Assembly (NCBI RefSeq): GCF_001467695.1
Contig: NZ_LNYE01000022.1
Location: 621,813 to 685,812, forward strand
Direction: 5' to 3'
Length of the DNA: 64,000 nucleotides
DNA from: Legionella gratiana
Lineage (GTDB): Bacteria > Pseudomonadota > Gammaproteobacteria > Legionellales > Legionellaceae
Positions within the stretch are counted from its first letter, which is position 1. Every line of letters starts with the position of its first letter. The position numbers and the translations under genes are program-made. Below the pieces are notes generated by a model. The model was not told where the DNA came from. It made no database searches and saw only the letters and a program-made list of their open reading frames with translations. Shown one piece after another: positions 45,069 through 54,887 of the stretch.

Positions 45069-45818
45069 ATGTCAAAGTATACAAATGAAAGAGATCGTTT
45101 TTTGAACGATTTAAATAAAATAATTACTGACTTGCTTAGTGAGCACGAAAAACTGGCGCATAAAAATGGCAAAAACCATAGGGATCAAACAAGCTTAAAT
45201 ATTGTTACTGATTTAATCGACGCTCTTGCGGATCGAGTACATAAGCATATTGGGAGTAAACAAGATAGTAAATCGGATTTTATTAGCTTAAAACATGAAG
45301 ATATCCTGAATGCAGCACAACTAACCCAAGAGAGACTGAATGTATGTCGTGGTAAACAAGAGCAATCTAAATTTAATCAAGAGTGCATAAAAATTCCGCT
45401 TGTAGAAGAGAGAAATGGGGTTCAAACTCTAAATCATTATACAGTTCATCCCGATTTTGTACCGAATAAGATATCGGTACAAAATCCTGTAAAAAAACTT
45501 AGTTCAATAGAAGTGTTGTCTGAATTACAAAAGCAGATCAAAAATAAGAAAATAAATGAAGAGGTATTGGTGCCTTGTATTAAAAAATTTCAACAGGACA
45601 GTAACGATATAATAAACGGCTCAAAACAACATTTAGCTGAGGATAAAGGATTTAGTGCATTTATAAAGAAACTATTTGATGCCTTAGCCAATTTATTTAA
45701 TAAGCCACCAGAAGAAAAAATTAATAAACAAATTACTAATATCATGAAACACGAACTTATGAGTATTAAAGAAAAGAATAAACCAATACAACCTGAACCA
45801 TATGCCCCTCGCCGTTAA
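45069..45818 (+). CDS. Hypothetical helical protein, candidate effector
   Basis: A 249-residue protein without signal or membrane segments, which I do not recognise. Most of it is helical and charged: NERDRFLNDLNKIITDLLSEHEKLAHKNG at the start and two helices near 165-230. The C-terminus is short and Pro-rich (NKPIQPEPYAPRR). The ATG at 45069 is preferred to TTG 45048 because GGAG stands 9-10 bases upstream. It lies between two other lineage-specific genes, which suggests an accessory patch. Function unknown; translocated effector is a possibility only. Confidence 0.5.
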   Translation: MSKYTNERDRFLNDLNKIITDLLSEHEKLAHKNGKNHRDQTSLNIVTDLIDALADRVHKHIGSKQDSKSDFISLKHEDILNAAQLTQERLNVCRGKQEQSKFNQECIKIPLVEERNGVQTLNHYTVHPDFVPNKISVQNPVKKLSSIEVLSELQKQIKNKKINEEVLVPCIKKFQQDSNDIINGSKQHLAEDKGFSAFIKKLFDALANLFNKPPEEKINKQITNIMKHELMSIKEKNKPIQPEPYAPRR

Positions 45819-45829
45819 ACAGCTTATCA

Positions 45830-45847
45830 TTCCCGCCTAGGCGGGAA
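45830..45847. repeat. Perfect 18-bp palindrome after the 45069 gene
   Basis: TTCCCGCCTAGGCGGGAA is a perfect palindrome starting 12 bases after the stop codon. Similar CCCGCC palindromes occur as dispersed intergenic elements in many proteobacteria; here it may also help end transcription. Confidence 0.5.
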
Positions 45848-45912
45848 AGTCTTATCAAACTGTGGGCTCACATCATCTTATGACATTCTCGAAATCAATA
45901 ATAACGTATGCC

Positions 45913-45937
45913 TTTTATGTCTAACTCACATTAATTA
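45913..45937. repeat. Solo end of the MITE-like repeat
   Basis: TTTTATGTCTAACTCACATTAATTA matches the right end of the element at 61656-61819 with only a few differences. It overlaps the stop codon of the 45931 gene. No left end is seen nearby, so it is a lone or decayed copy. Confidence 0.55.
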
Positions 45938-47376
45938 TTTTTTCTCATCCCAAAACTCATTGAAAATCCTGTTTGCAATCCATGCTCCATGTTTTTTGCT
46001 GGCAGCTCTGATTTAGGTTTTGAAAATAAAGTACCGCTATGGAGGGGAGGCTGTTCTGTATGTATAGGGGATTTATCGTGATGCCATTCAAGCATAAGTA
46101 AGCTATGAGGTCCTCCATTCACTAACTCATTACTATTTTCATTGCCACCTACACATTCCTGAACTTTCCTTACTGTATAACGGCATAAGTCCCATGCATA
46201 AAGCGGCGTATTGAGTAAAACTAACATACCTGCTTTAGCAACTAAACTTAAAGTCACTCCTGTTAGAGCTAAACCAGAAACAGTATAATCTGCTAACTTA
46301 ACCAATATTGCAGCTCCAAGAATGAAAGGCGAGGCAACAATTTGTAAGGGCCTTAAAATTACGGAGAGCAATTTATTTCCTTCAATCTCAGCTAATGGCT
46401 TGGTAATCGCATGATACAAAGCAAGAGAAATTAATTTCAATCGAGCAAAATCACTAAGAGGAGCACTGTTTTTAATTAACTGTATGTATTGGTCATGTGT
46501 TTCCTTCTTTAATGATTCAGTGAATCGCTTCCTTATTTGCTCCATGTTCGCTTCTTGATTAGGTGCGAAGGGATTGATATGCTGTTGAAATAAAACTTGA
46601 ATCTTCGCTTCTACTTCTTCGTTAATCAGCAGGTCAAATAAATCATCATCACTCATTTCCAAAACTTGCTCAGCCCGTTGCTCTTTCTGATTAGCCTGTA
46701 GACGCTCAGCTACTTGGGCTCTAATACTTTTCAAAAATGCTATTTTATATTCTTCAAAATTAGGTTCTAAATAATCATTTACTTCTTTAGTATATTGATT
46801 ATTTGTTAAGGTGTTTAACGTAAAATTAATAAGTCCATTAGCGACTCTTAATACAATTGACGAAAGAACTATTCCAATTACACTAATGATAACAGCCGCA
46901 ACTACAACTATAGAAAGAGCCCAATAGGCTGCTTTTGCTAAAAAGCGAACGGGTTGATAATAACGTTCCAAAGACTCTTCCATAGGCTTCATTAGGTGAT
47001 CAAAATATTCAACAAAATTATTAAAACCATCCTTGGGTTTTTTGGTCGTATTTTTAAGGAGATATTTTTGATTAATCCGATTTAAGATTTTAAAAGGTTC
47101 TGCTGTAAGTTCTAATTCCTTCTGCTCCAAATAACTGTTTAACCGAGAATCAATTGCTGAAAACTGCTTATCGGGATGTAAGAGTACAGAAAACGCTTTA
47201 TACAATGGTGTTATATCTGCTGGGTTAATCTCCCGATATGCATCATCAATATGCTTAGTGAGCAGAACAATGACTTGATCCTTACTTAAAGGATTTTCTC
47301 TTGGTGTATCTAATAAGTCTTTAACGATTTTTTCTGCTGTTGTACGAGCTACTTCCTTAGGATTTTTACTCATCAT
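45931..47376 (-). CDS. J-domain-like membrane protein, candidate effector
   Basis: A 481-residue protein. Residues 55-70 read ITPLYKAFSVLLHPDK, with the HPD motif (67-69) of J domains, which stimulate Hsp70 ATPase. A helix (EPFKILNRINQKYL) follows. Two membrane regions are likely: around residues 140-190 (LAKAAYWALSIVVVAAVIISVIGIVLSSIVL) and 330-400 (several helices, e.g. FILGAAILVKLADY). The rest is charged and helical. The C-terminus FSMSFGMRKNN is polar. It is unlike any bacterial co-chaperone I know; its layout suggests a host-membrane protein. The J-domain call rests on one motif. Confidence 0.55.
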   Translation of the reverse strand: MMSKNPKEVARTTAEKIVKDLLDTPRENPLSKDQVIVLLTKHIDDAYREINPADITPLYKAFSVLLHPDKQFSAIDSRLNSYLEQKELELTAEPFKILNRINQKYLLKNTTKKPKDGFNNFVEYFDHLMKPMEESLERYYQPVRFLAKAAYWALSIVVVAAVIISVIGIVLSSIVLRVANGLINFTLNTLTNNQYTKEVNDYLEPNFEEYKIAFLKSIRAQVAERLQANQKEQRAEQVLEMSDDDLFDLLINEEVEAKIQVLFQQHINPFAPNQEANMEQIRKRFTESLKKETHDQYIQLIKNSAPLSDFARLKLISLALYHAITKPLAEIEGNKLLSVILRPLQIVASPFILGAAILVKLADYTVSGLALTGVTLSLVAKAGMLVLLNTPLYAWDLCRYTVRKVQECVGGNENSNELVNGGPHSLLMLEWHHDKSPIHTEQPPLHSGTLFSKPKSELPAKNMEHGLQTGFSMSFGMRKNN

Positions 47377-47527
47377 AAATCTCACATCAACGTGGTCATT
47401 GTATAAAATAAGTGAATAGTATCATATAAATCAAAACCTAGACATTGAAATTGACTATTTGATTAAAAATTGATGAGTTAATCAATGAAAGATGTTCACA
47501 GCAAACCCAAACGATACGAGGTTGATG

Positions 47528-48346
47528 CTATGCTTGTGCAAGTTTATTCAGTACTGCCGCTAATCGACACCCAGCATATACAACCTGCTTTTGTACTAAC
47601 ATTTGAGCATTTGTTTGATAGTGCTCACTTGGACTTTCTTTAGGATTAAGCTGATATACATTTTTCAAAGCAAGTTTATGCGACATTTTCGCCCATTTTT
47701 TAGGTTCTACTTGGGTACTAATACCGGAACAAGGAAGCTTTTGCTCTAAATCCCGCGCTGTCTTCTTCACTTGTTTTGCATCATATTTTCCCAGAAAAAA
47801 GCCCGCACCATTATCCCAGTACTTATGTAAATTATTGCCCACAGGATTCAAACCTAAAGGAAATAAATTACCTCCTAAATCACCCTTAGGAAGTTCTGCA
47901 CTCACGCGAGTTACTGCGTGCAAGGGTTGATGGATATCGCCAATAATGTGAATGAGCATACGTAAAGCAAGCCGTTTTTCTGATGGATTTGTTCTTTTAG
48001 ATGAAAATACATGCATTGCCTGCTTAATTGCCCATACTGCATTGGTACTCTCAATAGGAGGCAAACTAATCTCATCGATGCTAAAAGGAATATCAATATA
48101 ATGCATTACATCATACCAATAAACCTCTCTAAATCTAATTTCATCCATCCAAGTCGAAGAACTGACAAAACTTGAATTAGGTGTATTATGGGTTCGTGAA
48201 CGAAGATATTTATGACACATAGTTTTAGCTTTAGGGGATAAATTATCATAAGCAATTTGGGCCACTACCTTGTGGCCTGCTGCATTCCAAGCATAGCAAT
48301 GAAGTACCCAAAAGCAACAAACAAGTGCATAAATAATTCGCGTCAT
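47528..48346 (-). CDS. Secreted S1/P1-type nuclease
   Basis: A 272-residue zinc-dependent nuclease with a signal peptide cut before Trp20. In this family the mature N-terminal Trp is itself a zinc ligand; here WNAAGHK gives Trp20 and His25. The other zinc ligands are readable: Asp68 (STWMDE), His82 (MHYIDIP), His133, Asp137 and His143 (HIIGDIHQPLH), His174 and Asp178 (NLHKYWDNG). All key residues are intact. It cuts single-stranded nucleic acids and may release nucleotides. The ATG is 2 bases after the tolB stop, so it is coupled to tolB where pal is usually found. Confidence 0.92.
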   Translation of the reverse strand: MTRIIYALVCCFWVLHCYAWNAAGHKVVAQIAYDNLSPKAKTMCHKYLRSRTHNTPNSSFVSSSTWMDEIRFREVYWYDVMHYIDIPFSIDEISLPPIESTNAVWAIKQAMHVFSSKRTNPSEKRLALRMLIHIIGDIHQPLHAVTRVSAELPKGDLGGNLFPLGLNPVGNNLHKYWDNGAGFFLGKYDAKQVKKTARDLEQKLPCSGISTQVEPKKWAKMSHKLALKNVYQLNPKESPSEHYQTNAQMLVQKQVVYAGCRLAAVLNKLAQA

Positions 48347-48348
48347 GA

Positions 48349-49608
48349 TTAGCCTAAATAGGGAGACCAAGCAGGCTCTTGCACATCTCCTTCACGTGCA
48401 GGAAGCCTCATTTTTATTCTACCGTCAAGAGAAACGATACCCAGTACACCTTTATCTTGATTATGAGTCGCATAGAGAATTAAACGACCGTTTGGAGCAA
48501 CAGACGGAGATTCATCACGACCCGAGGAAGTCAAGCTAAGAATAGGTCCACCGGTAGCATTTTGCAATCCTATATTAAATTGCCTATCATCACGGTGCAA
48601 CATCACGATATTTTTCATATCAGGGGTATAAGAGGCACGTGCATTATAATTTCCTTCGAAAGTTACGCGAGCCACCGCACCCGTTGCTAAAGATAAACGA
48701 TAAATTTGCGGTGAGCCACCTCTACCTGAAGTAAATAGTATACTTTTCCCATCAGGGGCATAACGAGGTTCAGTATCAATAGCATCCCCAAAAGTTAATT
48801 GCTTCATAGTACCACTATGGATGTCAACACTGTATATTTTGGGTGTTCCACTTTTAGATAAAACTACAGCTAATTGATTTCCATCGGGTGACCATGCAGG
48901 GGCTCCATTAATTCCTGGGAAACTTGTGATCAAACGTCTTTGTCCTGTTTCCACTGAAACTGTAAAAATTTGTGCTCGTTTTTTCTCAAAAGAAACATAA
49001 GAAATTGATTTGCCATCAGGGGACCAAGCCGGAGACATAATTGGATCCCCTGAAATCAATAAACTTTGTGGATTATACCCATCTGCATCAGCAACTTCTA
49101 GAGAATAACGAGTAAGTTTTGGAGTTCTTTGTACGGAGATATATGCAATACGCGTAGAAAATATTCCTCTTTCCCCAGTTAATTTTTGATATACTTCATC
49201 ACTGATGTGATGCGCTAGTGGCCTAATTTGGTTTGCATTAATTTGATAGGATTTGGTCAGTAAAGTTACTCCTTTGGCTACCGCATCAGTTAAGGTGAAA
49301 CTCACTTCATAATGATTTCCTACTTGACTGACTCGTCCAGTTACAACACTATCGGCCCCCAACTGTCGTAAAGTACTCACTGATGATTGGCCATTAGGAC
49401 CTTGAGGACCAGAAACAATCCTAAATTGTCCCGATAAATTTAAATCATTTTCAATAATCTGCCCAATTTCTTGAGCGGTACTGTTCTCTCCAAAAGAATT
49501 AATAGCAATAGGCAAAGCTGAGTTAATGCCTTGAGTTAACTCTAGATCAAGAGCAAAAACTTGCTGCATAAAAAGCAGCAAAAACGATATAATAATTCGA
49601 TTAATCAC
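48349..49608 (-). CDS. tolB: Periplasmic translocation protein TolB
   Basis: A 419-residue periplasmic beta-propeller. The N-terminus is a signal (about 1-19, ending VFA), followed by the two-lobed Tol domain ([25 protein letters not shown]) and repeats such as [41 protein letters not shown], and [19 protein letters not shown], typical of TolB propeller blades. TolB links the Tol-Pal system in the outer membrane. pal does not follow; the next gene is the nuclease. It lies 5 bases after tolA. Confidence 0.96.
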   Translation of the reverse strand: MINRIIISFLLLFMQQVFALDLELTQGINSALPIAINSFGENSTAQEIGQIIENDLNLSGQFRIVSGPQGPNGQSSVSTLRQLGADSVVTGRVSQVGNHYEVSFTLTDAVAKGVTLLTKSYQINANQIRPLAHHISDEVYQKLTGERGIFSTRIAYISVQRTPKLTRYSLEVADADGYNPQSLLISGDPIMSPAWSPDGKSISYVSFEKKRAQIFTVSVETGQRRLITSFPGINGAPAWSPDGNQLAVVLSKSGTPKIYSVDIHSGTMKQLTFGDAIDTEPRYAPDGKSILFTSGRGGSPQIYRLSLATGAVARVTFEGNYNARASYTPDMKNIVMLHRDDRQFNIGLQNATGGPILSLTSSGRDESPSVAPNGRLILYATHNQDKGVLGIVSLDGRIKMRLPAREGDVQEPAWSPYLG

Positions 49609-49613
49609 GAGTT

Positions 49614-50612
49614 TTACCCCCTAACTTGTTCAGGACGAACGGTTAAACTTATATCACGAAACAGATTAAATGTGTCAGGATCTGTAGGCACAGGTAGCGG
49701 TGATGCTTTATAAATGGCCGTTTGTGCTGATCGATCAAGAAGAGGATCACCGCTACTGCGCATTAAAGTAACCTCTAATACCATCCCATCAGGCGCAAGG
49801 CGGATCCTAAATTGACTTGATAAGCTGCTGTCAACATTTTCAGGCAAGATCCAATTCCTGCCTATAGCATTTACAATAAGTGCTTTATATTTATCAACCT
49901 CTCCTGCTATACGAGCCTGCCTTTCCGCATTTTGTGCTGCTTGAGCTTGTTTTGCGGCTGCAGCTGCTTCTGCTTGCTTTTTTCTCTCCATTTCTGCTTT
50001 TGCAAGCTCAGCTTTTTCTCTTTCAGCTTTTTCTCTTTCAGCTTTTTCTTTTTCAGCCCTTTCTTTTTCAACCATTTTCTTTTTATTAAGTTCAGCAAGT
50101 TTTTTCGCTTCCAACTGCTGCTGTTTTACTAATTCTTCTTTTTGTTTTTTTAATTCATCAATACGTTTTGCTTCTAGTGCTTTTTGTTCAGCTAACTGTT
50201 TTAAGCGCTTTTTTTCTTCCTCTGCCTGCTTTTTTCGTGCAATGGCAATCTTATTTGCTTCTTCTTTAAGACGGGCCAATTGCTGTTGTTCTTTGATTCG
50301 CTGCTGTCGAGCAGCCTCGGCCTGACGCTTGAGTTCATTTTGTCTATTGACTTCGGCTCTCTTTTGTTGTTCACGTTCCTGTTTTAAGCGATTTACAGTT
50401 TCCATGACTTGTTTATTGTCAACGCTTACTGCTTTGACAACCTCATTTTTTGGTGTCGCCGCAATAGGTTGTTCAATACCAGGTGTATTTTTAGTTTCAG
50501 CGGTTAAGACAGGTCGTTGGCTTGAATTATCGGTTAAAAGCATCACGATTAAAAAAAGGTGTACACCAACTGCTGCAAAAAAAGCGTTACGGTAACTGGA
50601 ATTGCTTATCAT
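49614..50612 (-). CDS. tolA: Cell envelope integrity protein TolA
   Basis: A 332-residue inner-membrane protein: one membrane helix at about 10-27 ([16 protein letters not shown]), a long Lys/Glu/Ala-rich helix (about 65-240) that spans the periplasm, and a C-terminal TolA domain ([21 protein letters not shown] to [14 protein letters not shown]). It links TolQR to TolB and Pal. The helix contains repeated AEREK units encoded by 15-base tandem repeats. It overlaps tolR by 4 bases. Confidence 0.95.
   Translation of the reverse strand: MISNSSYRNAFFAAVGVHLFLIVMLLTDNSSQRPVLTAETKNTPGIEQPIAATPKNEVVKAVSVDNKQVMETVNRLKQEREQQKRAEVNRQNELKRQAEAARQQRIKEQQQLARLKEEANKIAIARKKQAEEEKKRLKQLAEQKALEAKRIDELKKQKEELVKQQQLEAKKLAELNKKKMVEKERAEKEKAEREKAEREKAELAKAEMERKKQAEAAAAAKQAQAAQNAERQARIAGEVDKYKALIVNAIGRNWILPENVDSSLSSQFRIRLAPDGMVLEVTLMRSSGDPLLDRSAQTAIYKASPLPVPTDPDTFNLFRDISLTVRPEQVRG
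50011..50070. repeat. Tandem 15-bp repeats in tolA
   Basis: Four consecutive 15-base units start at 50011, 50026, 50041 and 50056, each close to GCTTTTTCTCTTTCA. They encode the AEREK-type pentad of the TolA helix. The first two units are identical and copy number could vary among strains. Confidence 0.8.
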
Positions 50613-51067
50613 GCTTGACCCTCTGATTTCTCTGACTCTGAATCAGTCAACAAGCCTACTTGTTCCGCTCCTGCTTGCTTAAGTAATGCCATTGCTTGAA
50701 CAACTTTACCGTATGCAACTCCTTGATCTCCCTTTACTAAAACATTAAGTTTCTGGGCTGATTGTTTTGCTAACTCTAATTCTGCAGCAACACGAACAAC
50801 TAAAGCTTGTGCTTCTATAGGTTCCGCAGGCGTACTGCTGATATTAAGGAAATAGGAACCTTGTTGATTTACTGAAACGATAATTGGCTCCCTATCAGTA
50901 GGTGTTAAAGTTTGGCTGGCTGCTTTAGGTAAATCAACTGTAACTCCTTGACTCAACATTGGTGCCGTAATCATAAAGATAACCAATAAAACCAACATCA
51001 CATCAATATAGGGTACAACGTTAATTTCTGATATGGGACGATCACGCTTTGTTTTTGTTCTGATCAT
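50609..51067 (-). CDS. tolR: TolR biopolymer transport protein
   Basis: A 152-residue ExbD/TolR protein: one membrane helix with the proton-channel Asp in VVPYIDVMLVLLVIFMITAP (about 19-38) and a periplasmic domain that ends GQA. It forms the proton-driven motor of the Tol system with TolQ and TolA. It lies 2 bases after tolQ and overlaps tolA. Confidence 0.95.
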   Translation of the reverse strand: MIRTKTKRDRPISEINVVPYIDVMLVLLVIFMITAPMLSQGVTVDLPKAASQTLTPTDREPIIVSVNQQGSYFLNISSTPAEPIEAQALVVRVAAELELAKQSAQKLNVLVKGDQGVAYGKVVQAMALLKQAGAEQVGLLTDSESEKSEGQA

Positions 51068-51069
51068 TT

Positions 51070-51744
51070 TTATCCTCTTACAGTGTCACTACTTTGTTGC
51101 TCTATAAGCGATATCAATTCTTCCTGAAATAAATCAAATCGATTTAATAAATCATTGGCACGAGTTGTATAGCGGTTATATGCAATAACAGCAGGTATTG
51201 CAGTAAAAAGACCTAAAGCCGTAGCTACAAGTGCTTCAGAAATACCTGGGGCTACCATAGCAATAGTAGCTTGTTGCGCATGGCCTAATGCCTGAAAAGA
51301 GGTCATTATACCCCAAACTGTACCAAATAGTCCTACGTAGGGTGCAATAGAACCAACTGACGCAAAAAAAGGTAAATGTTTTTCTAGTTTTTCTGCTTCT
51401 TTAGCGTGAGTAATTTGCATCACTCTTTGTATAGGCTCAATAATTACGTTCCCCTGCCTACGAGCACGTATAAACTCTTTAAAACCTGAATGAAAAATAG
51501 CCGCCATTCCCTGTCTTTCATCTGAATTACTATCAATATCAGCATAAAGCCTGCTTAAGTCACCACTTTCCCAAAATTTTCGGTTAAACGTATCGGTAAG
51601 CTGCTTTTTCTGGTTAAAAAACCATGCTCTTTGAAATATTAATGTCCATGAAGTAATGGATGCAGCGGTCAGCAATAACATAACAGTCTTGACAACTAAA
51701 CCGGCTTGCATAAAGTACATTAATACATTTGCTTGATTACTCAT
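51070..51744 (-). CDS. tolQ: TolQ biopolymer transport protein
   Basis: A 224-residue MotA/TolQ/ExbB-family protein with three membrane helices at about 13-35, 127-150 and 170-190. It has VGLFGTVWGIMTSFQALGHAQQATIAMVAPGISEALVATALGLFTAIPAVIAYN, the family channel segment. It is the first gene of tolQRAB. It opens 143 bases after ybgC's start on the same strand; this gap may contain the tol promoter. Confidence 0.95.
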   Translation of the reverse strand: MSNQANVLMYFMQAGLVVKTVMLLLTAASITSWTLIFQRAWFFNQKKQLTDTFNRKFWESGDLSRLYADIDSNSDERQGMAAIFHSGFKEFIRARRQGNVIIEPIQRVMQITHAKEAEKLEKHLPFFASVGSIAPYVGLFGTVWGIMTSFQALGHAQQATIAMVAPGISEALVATALGLFTAIPAVIAYNRYTTRANDLLNRFDLFQEELISLIEQQSSDTVRG

Positions 51745-51887
51745 TTATCATCTCCAGTACCAAGATCTTTTTACTTTTACCTCTATAATTTCCATCTCTT
51801 TGATAAAAAGTAGGGTGGAAATCAATTCCAAGATATACTTTTGAATTTTATTGTCTTTTACTCAACCTAAAATTTATGAAAACCTGT

Positions 51888-52268
51888 TTAATGCGGGAAT
51901 CGTTTTGGTTTTAAAGTACTATTCACACATACCACTTGAATTTTGGCTTCACAAATTATTTGTTCCTGTTGATTTTGCATCACCTGATCGAATAAAAAAC
52001 TACAAACACCTAATTGCTGCACTTGAGTTTTAATGGTTAATAAATCATCCAGACGCGCCGGTGCTTTATAACGAACATGCACATCATATACAGCAAACAA
52101 AGTATCTTGCTTCATTAAATCAGAAAGAATCAAATTGTTTTGTCGTAACATTTCTGTTCGGGCTCGTTCAAAATAGCAAAAATAATTCGCATGATAAACA
52201 ATCCCCATATAATCTACATCTTCAACATAAACTCGGAAGGCATATTGATGCGTGGTTGTACCATCCAT
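51888..52268 (-). CDS. ybgC: Tol-Pal-associated acyl-CoA thioesterase YbgC
   Basis: A 126-residue hot-dog thioesterase with the 4-hydroxybenzoyl-CoA thioesterase motif YVEDVDYMGIVYHANYFCYFERART near residue 15, in which the Asp is catalytic. YbgC cleaves short or medium acyl-CoAs and belongs to the tol cluster in most gamma-proteobacteria. It is 4 bases downstream of ruvB and precedes tolQ, the usual arrangement. No unusual residue was seen. Confidence 0.93.
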   Translation of the reverse strand: MDGTTTHQYAFRVYVEDVDYMGIVYHANYFCYFERARTEMLRQNNLILSDLMKQDTLFAVYDVHVRYKAPARLDDLLTIKTQVQQLGVCSFLFDQVMQNQQEQIICEAKIQVVCVNSTLKPKRFPH

Positions 52269-52272
52269 TTTA

Positions 52273-53280
52273 CTAATCCTGCTCTATCGTTATTCCAAAA
52301 TGCATATATGCCCTTGAGGTAGCTATTCTACCTCTTGGCGTGCGCATAAGGAATCCTTGTTGTATTAAAAATGGCTCTAATACATCTTCTATTGTGCCTT
52401 TTTCTTCACCAATTGCAGCAGCAATGCTATCAATGCCTACTGGACCACCATTAAATTGCTCGATTACCGCCATAAGCAATTTTCTATCCATAAGATCAAA
52501 TCCGTGTTTATCTACATCCAACATTTCCAACGCTTTTTGTGCAATCTCAATGCTAATAACACCGCTACCTTTCACTTCTGCATAATCTCTAACACGGCGA
52601 AGTAGGCGGTTAGCAATACGCGGGGTACCTCTTGAACGAAATGCAATTTCTCTTGCACCTTCAGGTTTGGTTTGTACATTCAGTAGTTGTGCCGAACGAG
52701 CAACAATTTTCGTTAATGAATCTACCGAATAATACTCAAGACGTTGAACAATACCAAATCGATCTCGTAACGGCGAAGTCAATAAACCAGCTCGTGTTGT
52801 TGCTCCAATCAATGTAAACGGAGGCAATTCAAGCTTTATCGAACGAGCAGCTGGCCCCTCGCCTATCATAATATCCAATTTATAGTCTTCCATTGCTGGA
52901 TAAAGCACTTCTTCAATAATAGGACTAAGCCTATGAATTTCATCAATAAATAGGATATCATTTTCTTGCAAATTGGTGAGTATCGCTGCAATATCCCCTG
53001 CTCTTTCGATTACAGGACCAGAGGTTTGACGCAGATTAACACCCATTTCATGTGCAATAATATTTGCCAAAGTTGTTTTCCCAAGACCAGGAGGCCCAAA
53101 AATCAACACATGGTCCAATGCATCACACCGCTTTTTAGCTGCCTCGATAAAAATTTGCATCTGGGAACTGACATTTTCTTGCCCAATATACTCACTAAGA
53201 CTTAAGGGTCTGATAGCCCGATCAATGACTTCATCTGAAACATTACTTTGAGTGCTTATTATGCGATCACTTTCCAGCAT
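52273..53280 (-). CDS. ruvB: Holliday-junction branch-migration ATPase RuvB
   Basis: A 335-residue AAA+ motor. Walker A is [15 protein letters not shown] near 64, Walker [14 protein letters not shown] near 110, sensor 1 IGATTRAG and the Arg finger follow ([22 protein letters not shown]). The C-terminal winged helix is complete ([41 protein letters not shown]). It drives branch migration of recombination junctions with RuvA. ruvA and ruvC are not next to it. It leads the ruvB-ybgC-tolQRAB run. Confidence 0.97.
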   Translation of the reverse strand: MLESDRIISTQSNVSDEVIDRAIRPLSLSEYIGQENVSSQMQIFIEAAKKRCDALDHVLIFGPPGLGKTTLANIIAHEMGVNLRQTSGPVIERAGDIAAILTNLQENDILFIDEIHRLSPIIEEVLYPAMEDYKLDIMIGEGPAARSIKLELPPFTLIGATTRAGLLTSPLRDRFGIVQRLEYYSVDSLTKIVARSAQLLNVQTKPEGAREIAFRSRGTPRIANRLLRRVRDYAEVKGSGVISIEIAQKALEMLDVDKHGFDLMDRKLLMAVIEQFNGGPVGIDSIAAAIGEEKGTIEDVLEPFLIQQGFLMRTPRGRIATSRAYMHFGITIEQD

Positions 53281-53418
53281 AGGATTTTATTTTAAGGATT
53301 TTGATGAATGAATGCATTTTATCATATGTTTTTTGAATCGCAGCTGATTTTAAAAAAATTAACAACAAGAGTTTTTAAATAACCCATCGAAGAGAGGCTT
53401 GATCCAGTCCCAAAAACA

Positions 53419-54078
53419 TTAATTCAGTTTTTCCAATAAAATAATATCTGTACCTCGCATATGCGCTATTTTTTTTACTGTTGCTGGTGTTTCCTGCAGT
53501 ATTTTTTGTATATCAGAAAGTAAATCAAAACCATGATGTTTTAATGGACGTACTAAAAAATAAGCGCTACCTTTGTTTGCAAGCGAATTTTCTAGCGCTC
53601 GAATAAAATTATGAAAAGAGCTATCTAAATAAAATCTACAACGATTTTTAAATTCGGAAGGTGAAAGCATCCCATGACCTGGTTGAAAATAGGGTGGATT
53701 ACTGATAATTAAATCAAATTTGCCTTCCCATTTTTTTTCATGTAATTCATCATAATTTAAAATATGCCACCTAAATTGCAACTCAGGTCGATTGATATTA
53801 GTCAGGTTTTGATAAAAATATTCAGTATAAATATCCTGGATCTCGATAAAATCAATCTGCCGAATTGCTTGAAGATGCCATGATAGCTCCATCCCAATAA
53901 CCCCGCAGCCTGCACAAAGATCCAATACTCGTAATGAACCAAGATCCGGGTGGGATTTCAATTGAGTTGCGACAAATCTCGCAAAGCTAATTGAATCAAG
54001 ACTAAAATGATATTCGCCAGGTTGTTTGTAATTATAAGTAAATGCTTTATTGTGTTCGTTTTGTATTGCATCAATCAT
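53419..54078 (-). CDS. tRNA1(Val) A37 N6-methyltransferase-like (YfiC/TrmN6)
   Basis: A 219-residue SAM-dependent methyltransferase. The SAM motif is VLDLCAGCGVIGMELSW near residue 51 and the catalytic NPPY motif is DLIISNPPYFQPGHGMLSP near 122, a pattern typical of N6-adenine methyltransferases. The substrate region resembles YfiC, which methylates A37 of tRNA1(Val). It stands alone, with upstream space to rpoE. The enzyme class is firm; the target tRNA is likely but not certain. Confidence 0.82.
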   Translation of the reverse strand: MIDAIQNEHNKAFTYNYKQPGEYHFSLDSISFARFVATQLKSHPDLGSLRVLDLCAGCGVIGMELSWHLQAIRQIDFIEIQDIYTEYFYQNLTNINRPELQFRWHILNYDELHEKKWEGKFDLIISNPPYFQPGHGMLSPSEFKNRCRFYLDSSFHNFIRALENSLANKGSAYFLVRPLKHHGFDLLSDIQKILQETPATVKKIAHMRGTDIILLEKLN

Positions 54079-54263
54079 TTTAAAATGGGCAAATAAAATA
54101 CTATGATAAACATATAATTAGCATGCGACAAGCAATGGTATAAAAAGATACTTAAGCAAAACAAGAAACTTCGCAGTGACTATTGAAATAGCATGCATAA
54201 TCCACCAAAGTTCAAAGTAATAAATTGTCGTCGATTAAATTAAATCTCAGATTAAATCATTAT

Positions 54264-54818
54264 TCAATAAGACCCCATTGACTGCATTAATAGTTTTCGG
54301 GCTCGAAATATCCGGGATCGTACTGTCCCAACAGGACAATCCATTTTTTTTGCAATATCTTCATAAGATCGTCCATCAATAATATGCATTCCATAACACA
54401 TCCGTAACTCATCAGATAGAGTGGAAATAGCTAACTCTAATTGCTCTCCAAACTCACTATTAATTAATAAATATTCTGGAGACAATTCAACTGATGGAGC
54501 ATAATTGTCAGCATATTCTGCTTCCAAATCCATACGCAAGTTAGCTGCTCGATAATGATTTTTAATCGTATTTTGTGTAATTCGATACAACCAAGTAGAA
54601 AATTGGCTTTTCTCATTAAAATACTGTAAATAGCGATAGACTTTTATGAGTACTTCTTGCGCCAAATCACTTACATTTGCTCGATCTTGAATATGCAGGT
54701 TAATTATTTGTTGTATCTTATTATTATACCGTGACAACAACAGATTATATGCTTCCTTGTCTCCTTGTTGCGCCAAAATAACTAAGTCTTCATCACTATA
54801 AGAAGTCTGTGTCTTCAT
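54264..54818 (-). CDS. rpoE: RNA polymerase sigma factor of the ECF family (RpoE)
   Basis: A 184-residue ECF sigma factor. Region 2 (VSDLAQEVLIKVYRYLQYFNEKSQFSTWLYRITQNTIKNHYR) and region 4 (RMCYGMHIIDGRSYEDIAKKMDCPVGTVRSRIFRARKLL) are complete. It controls envelope stress in related bacteria, where rseA, rseB and rseC follow. None of these follow here; trmN6 lies downstream after a 185-base gap. Upstream are ygfX and sdhE. The RpoE identity is likely; other ECF sigmas are possible. Confidence 0.88.
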   Translation of the reverse strand: MKTQTSYSDEDLVILAQQGDKEAYNLLLSRYNNKIQQIINLHIQDRANVSDLAQEVLIKVYRYLQYFNEKSQFSTWLYRITQNTIKNHYRAANLRMDLEAEYADNYAPSVELSPEYLLINSEFGEQLELAISTLSDELRMCYGMHIIDGRSYEDIAKKMDCPVGTVRSRIFRARKLLMQSMGSY

Positions 54819-54887
54819 TACGTTCTCTTTATTCCTTTAGATTATTGGCTTGTAATTGCTTATTATGTATAATTATATACCAATATA

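Noticed and set aside
49880-50132. Phe/Leu-rich frames opposite tolA
   Set aside because: They are antisense shadows of the Lys/Glu/Ala repeats in tolA.
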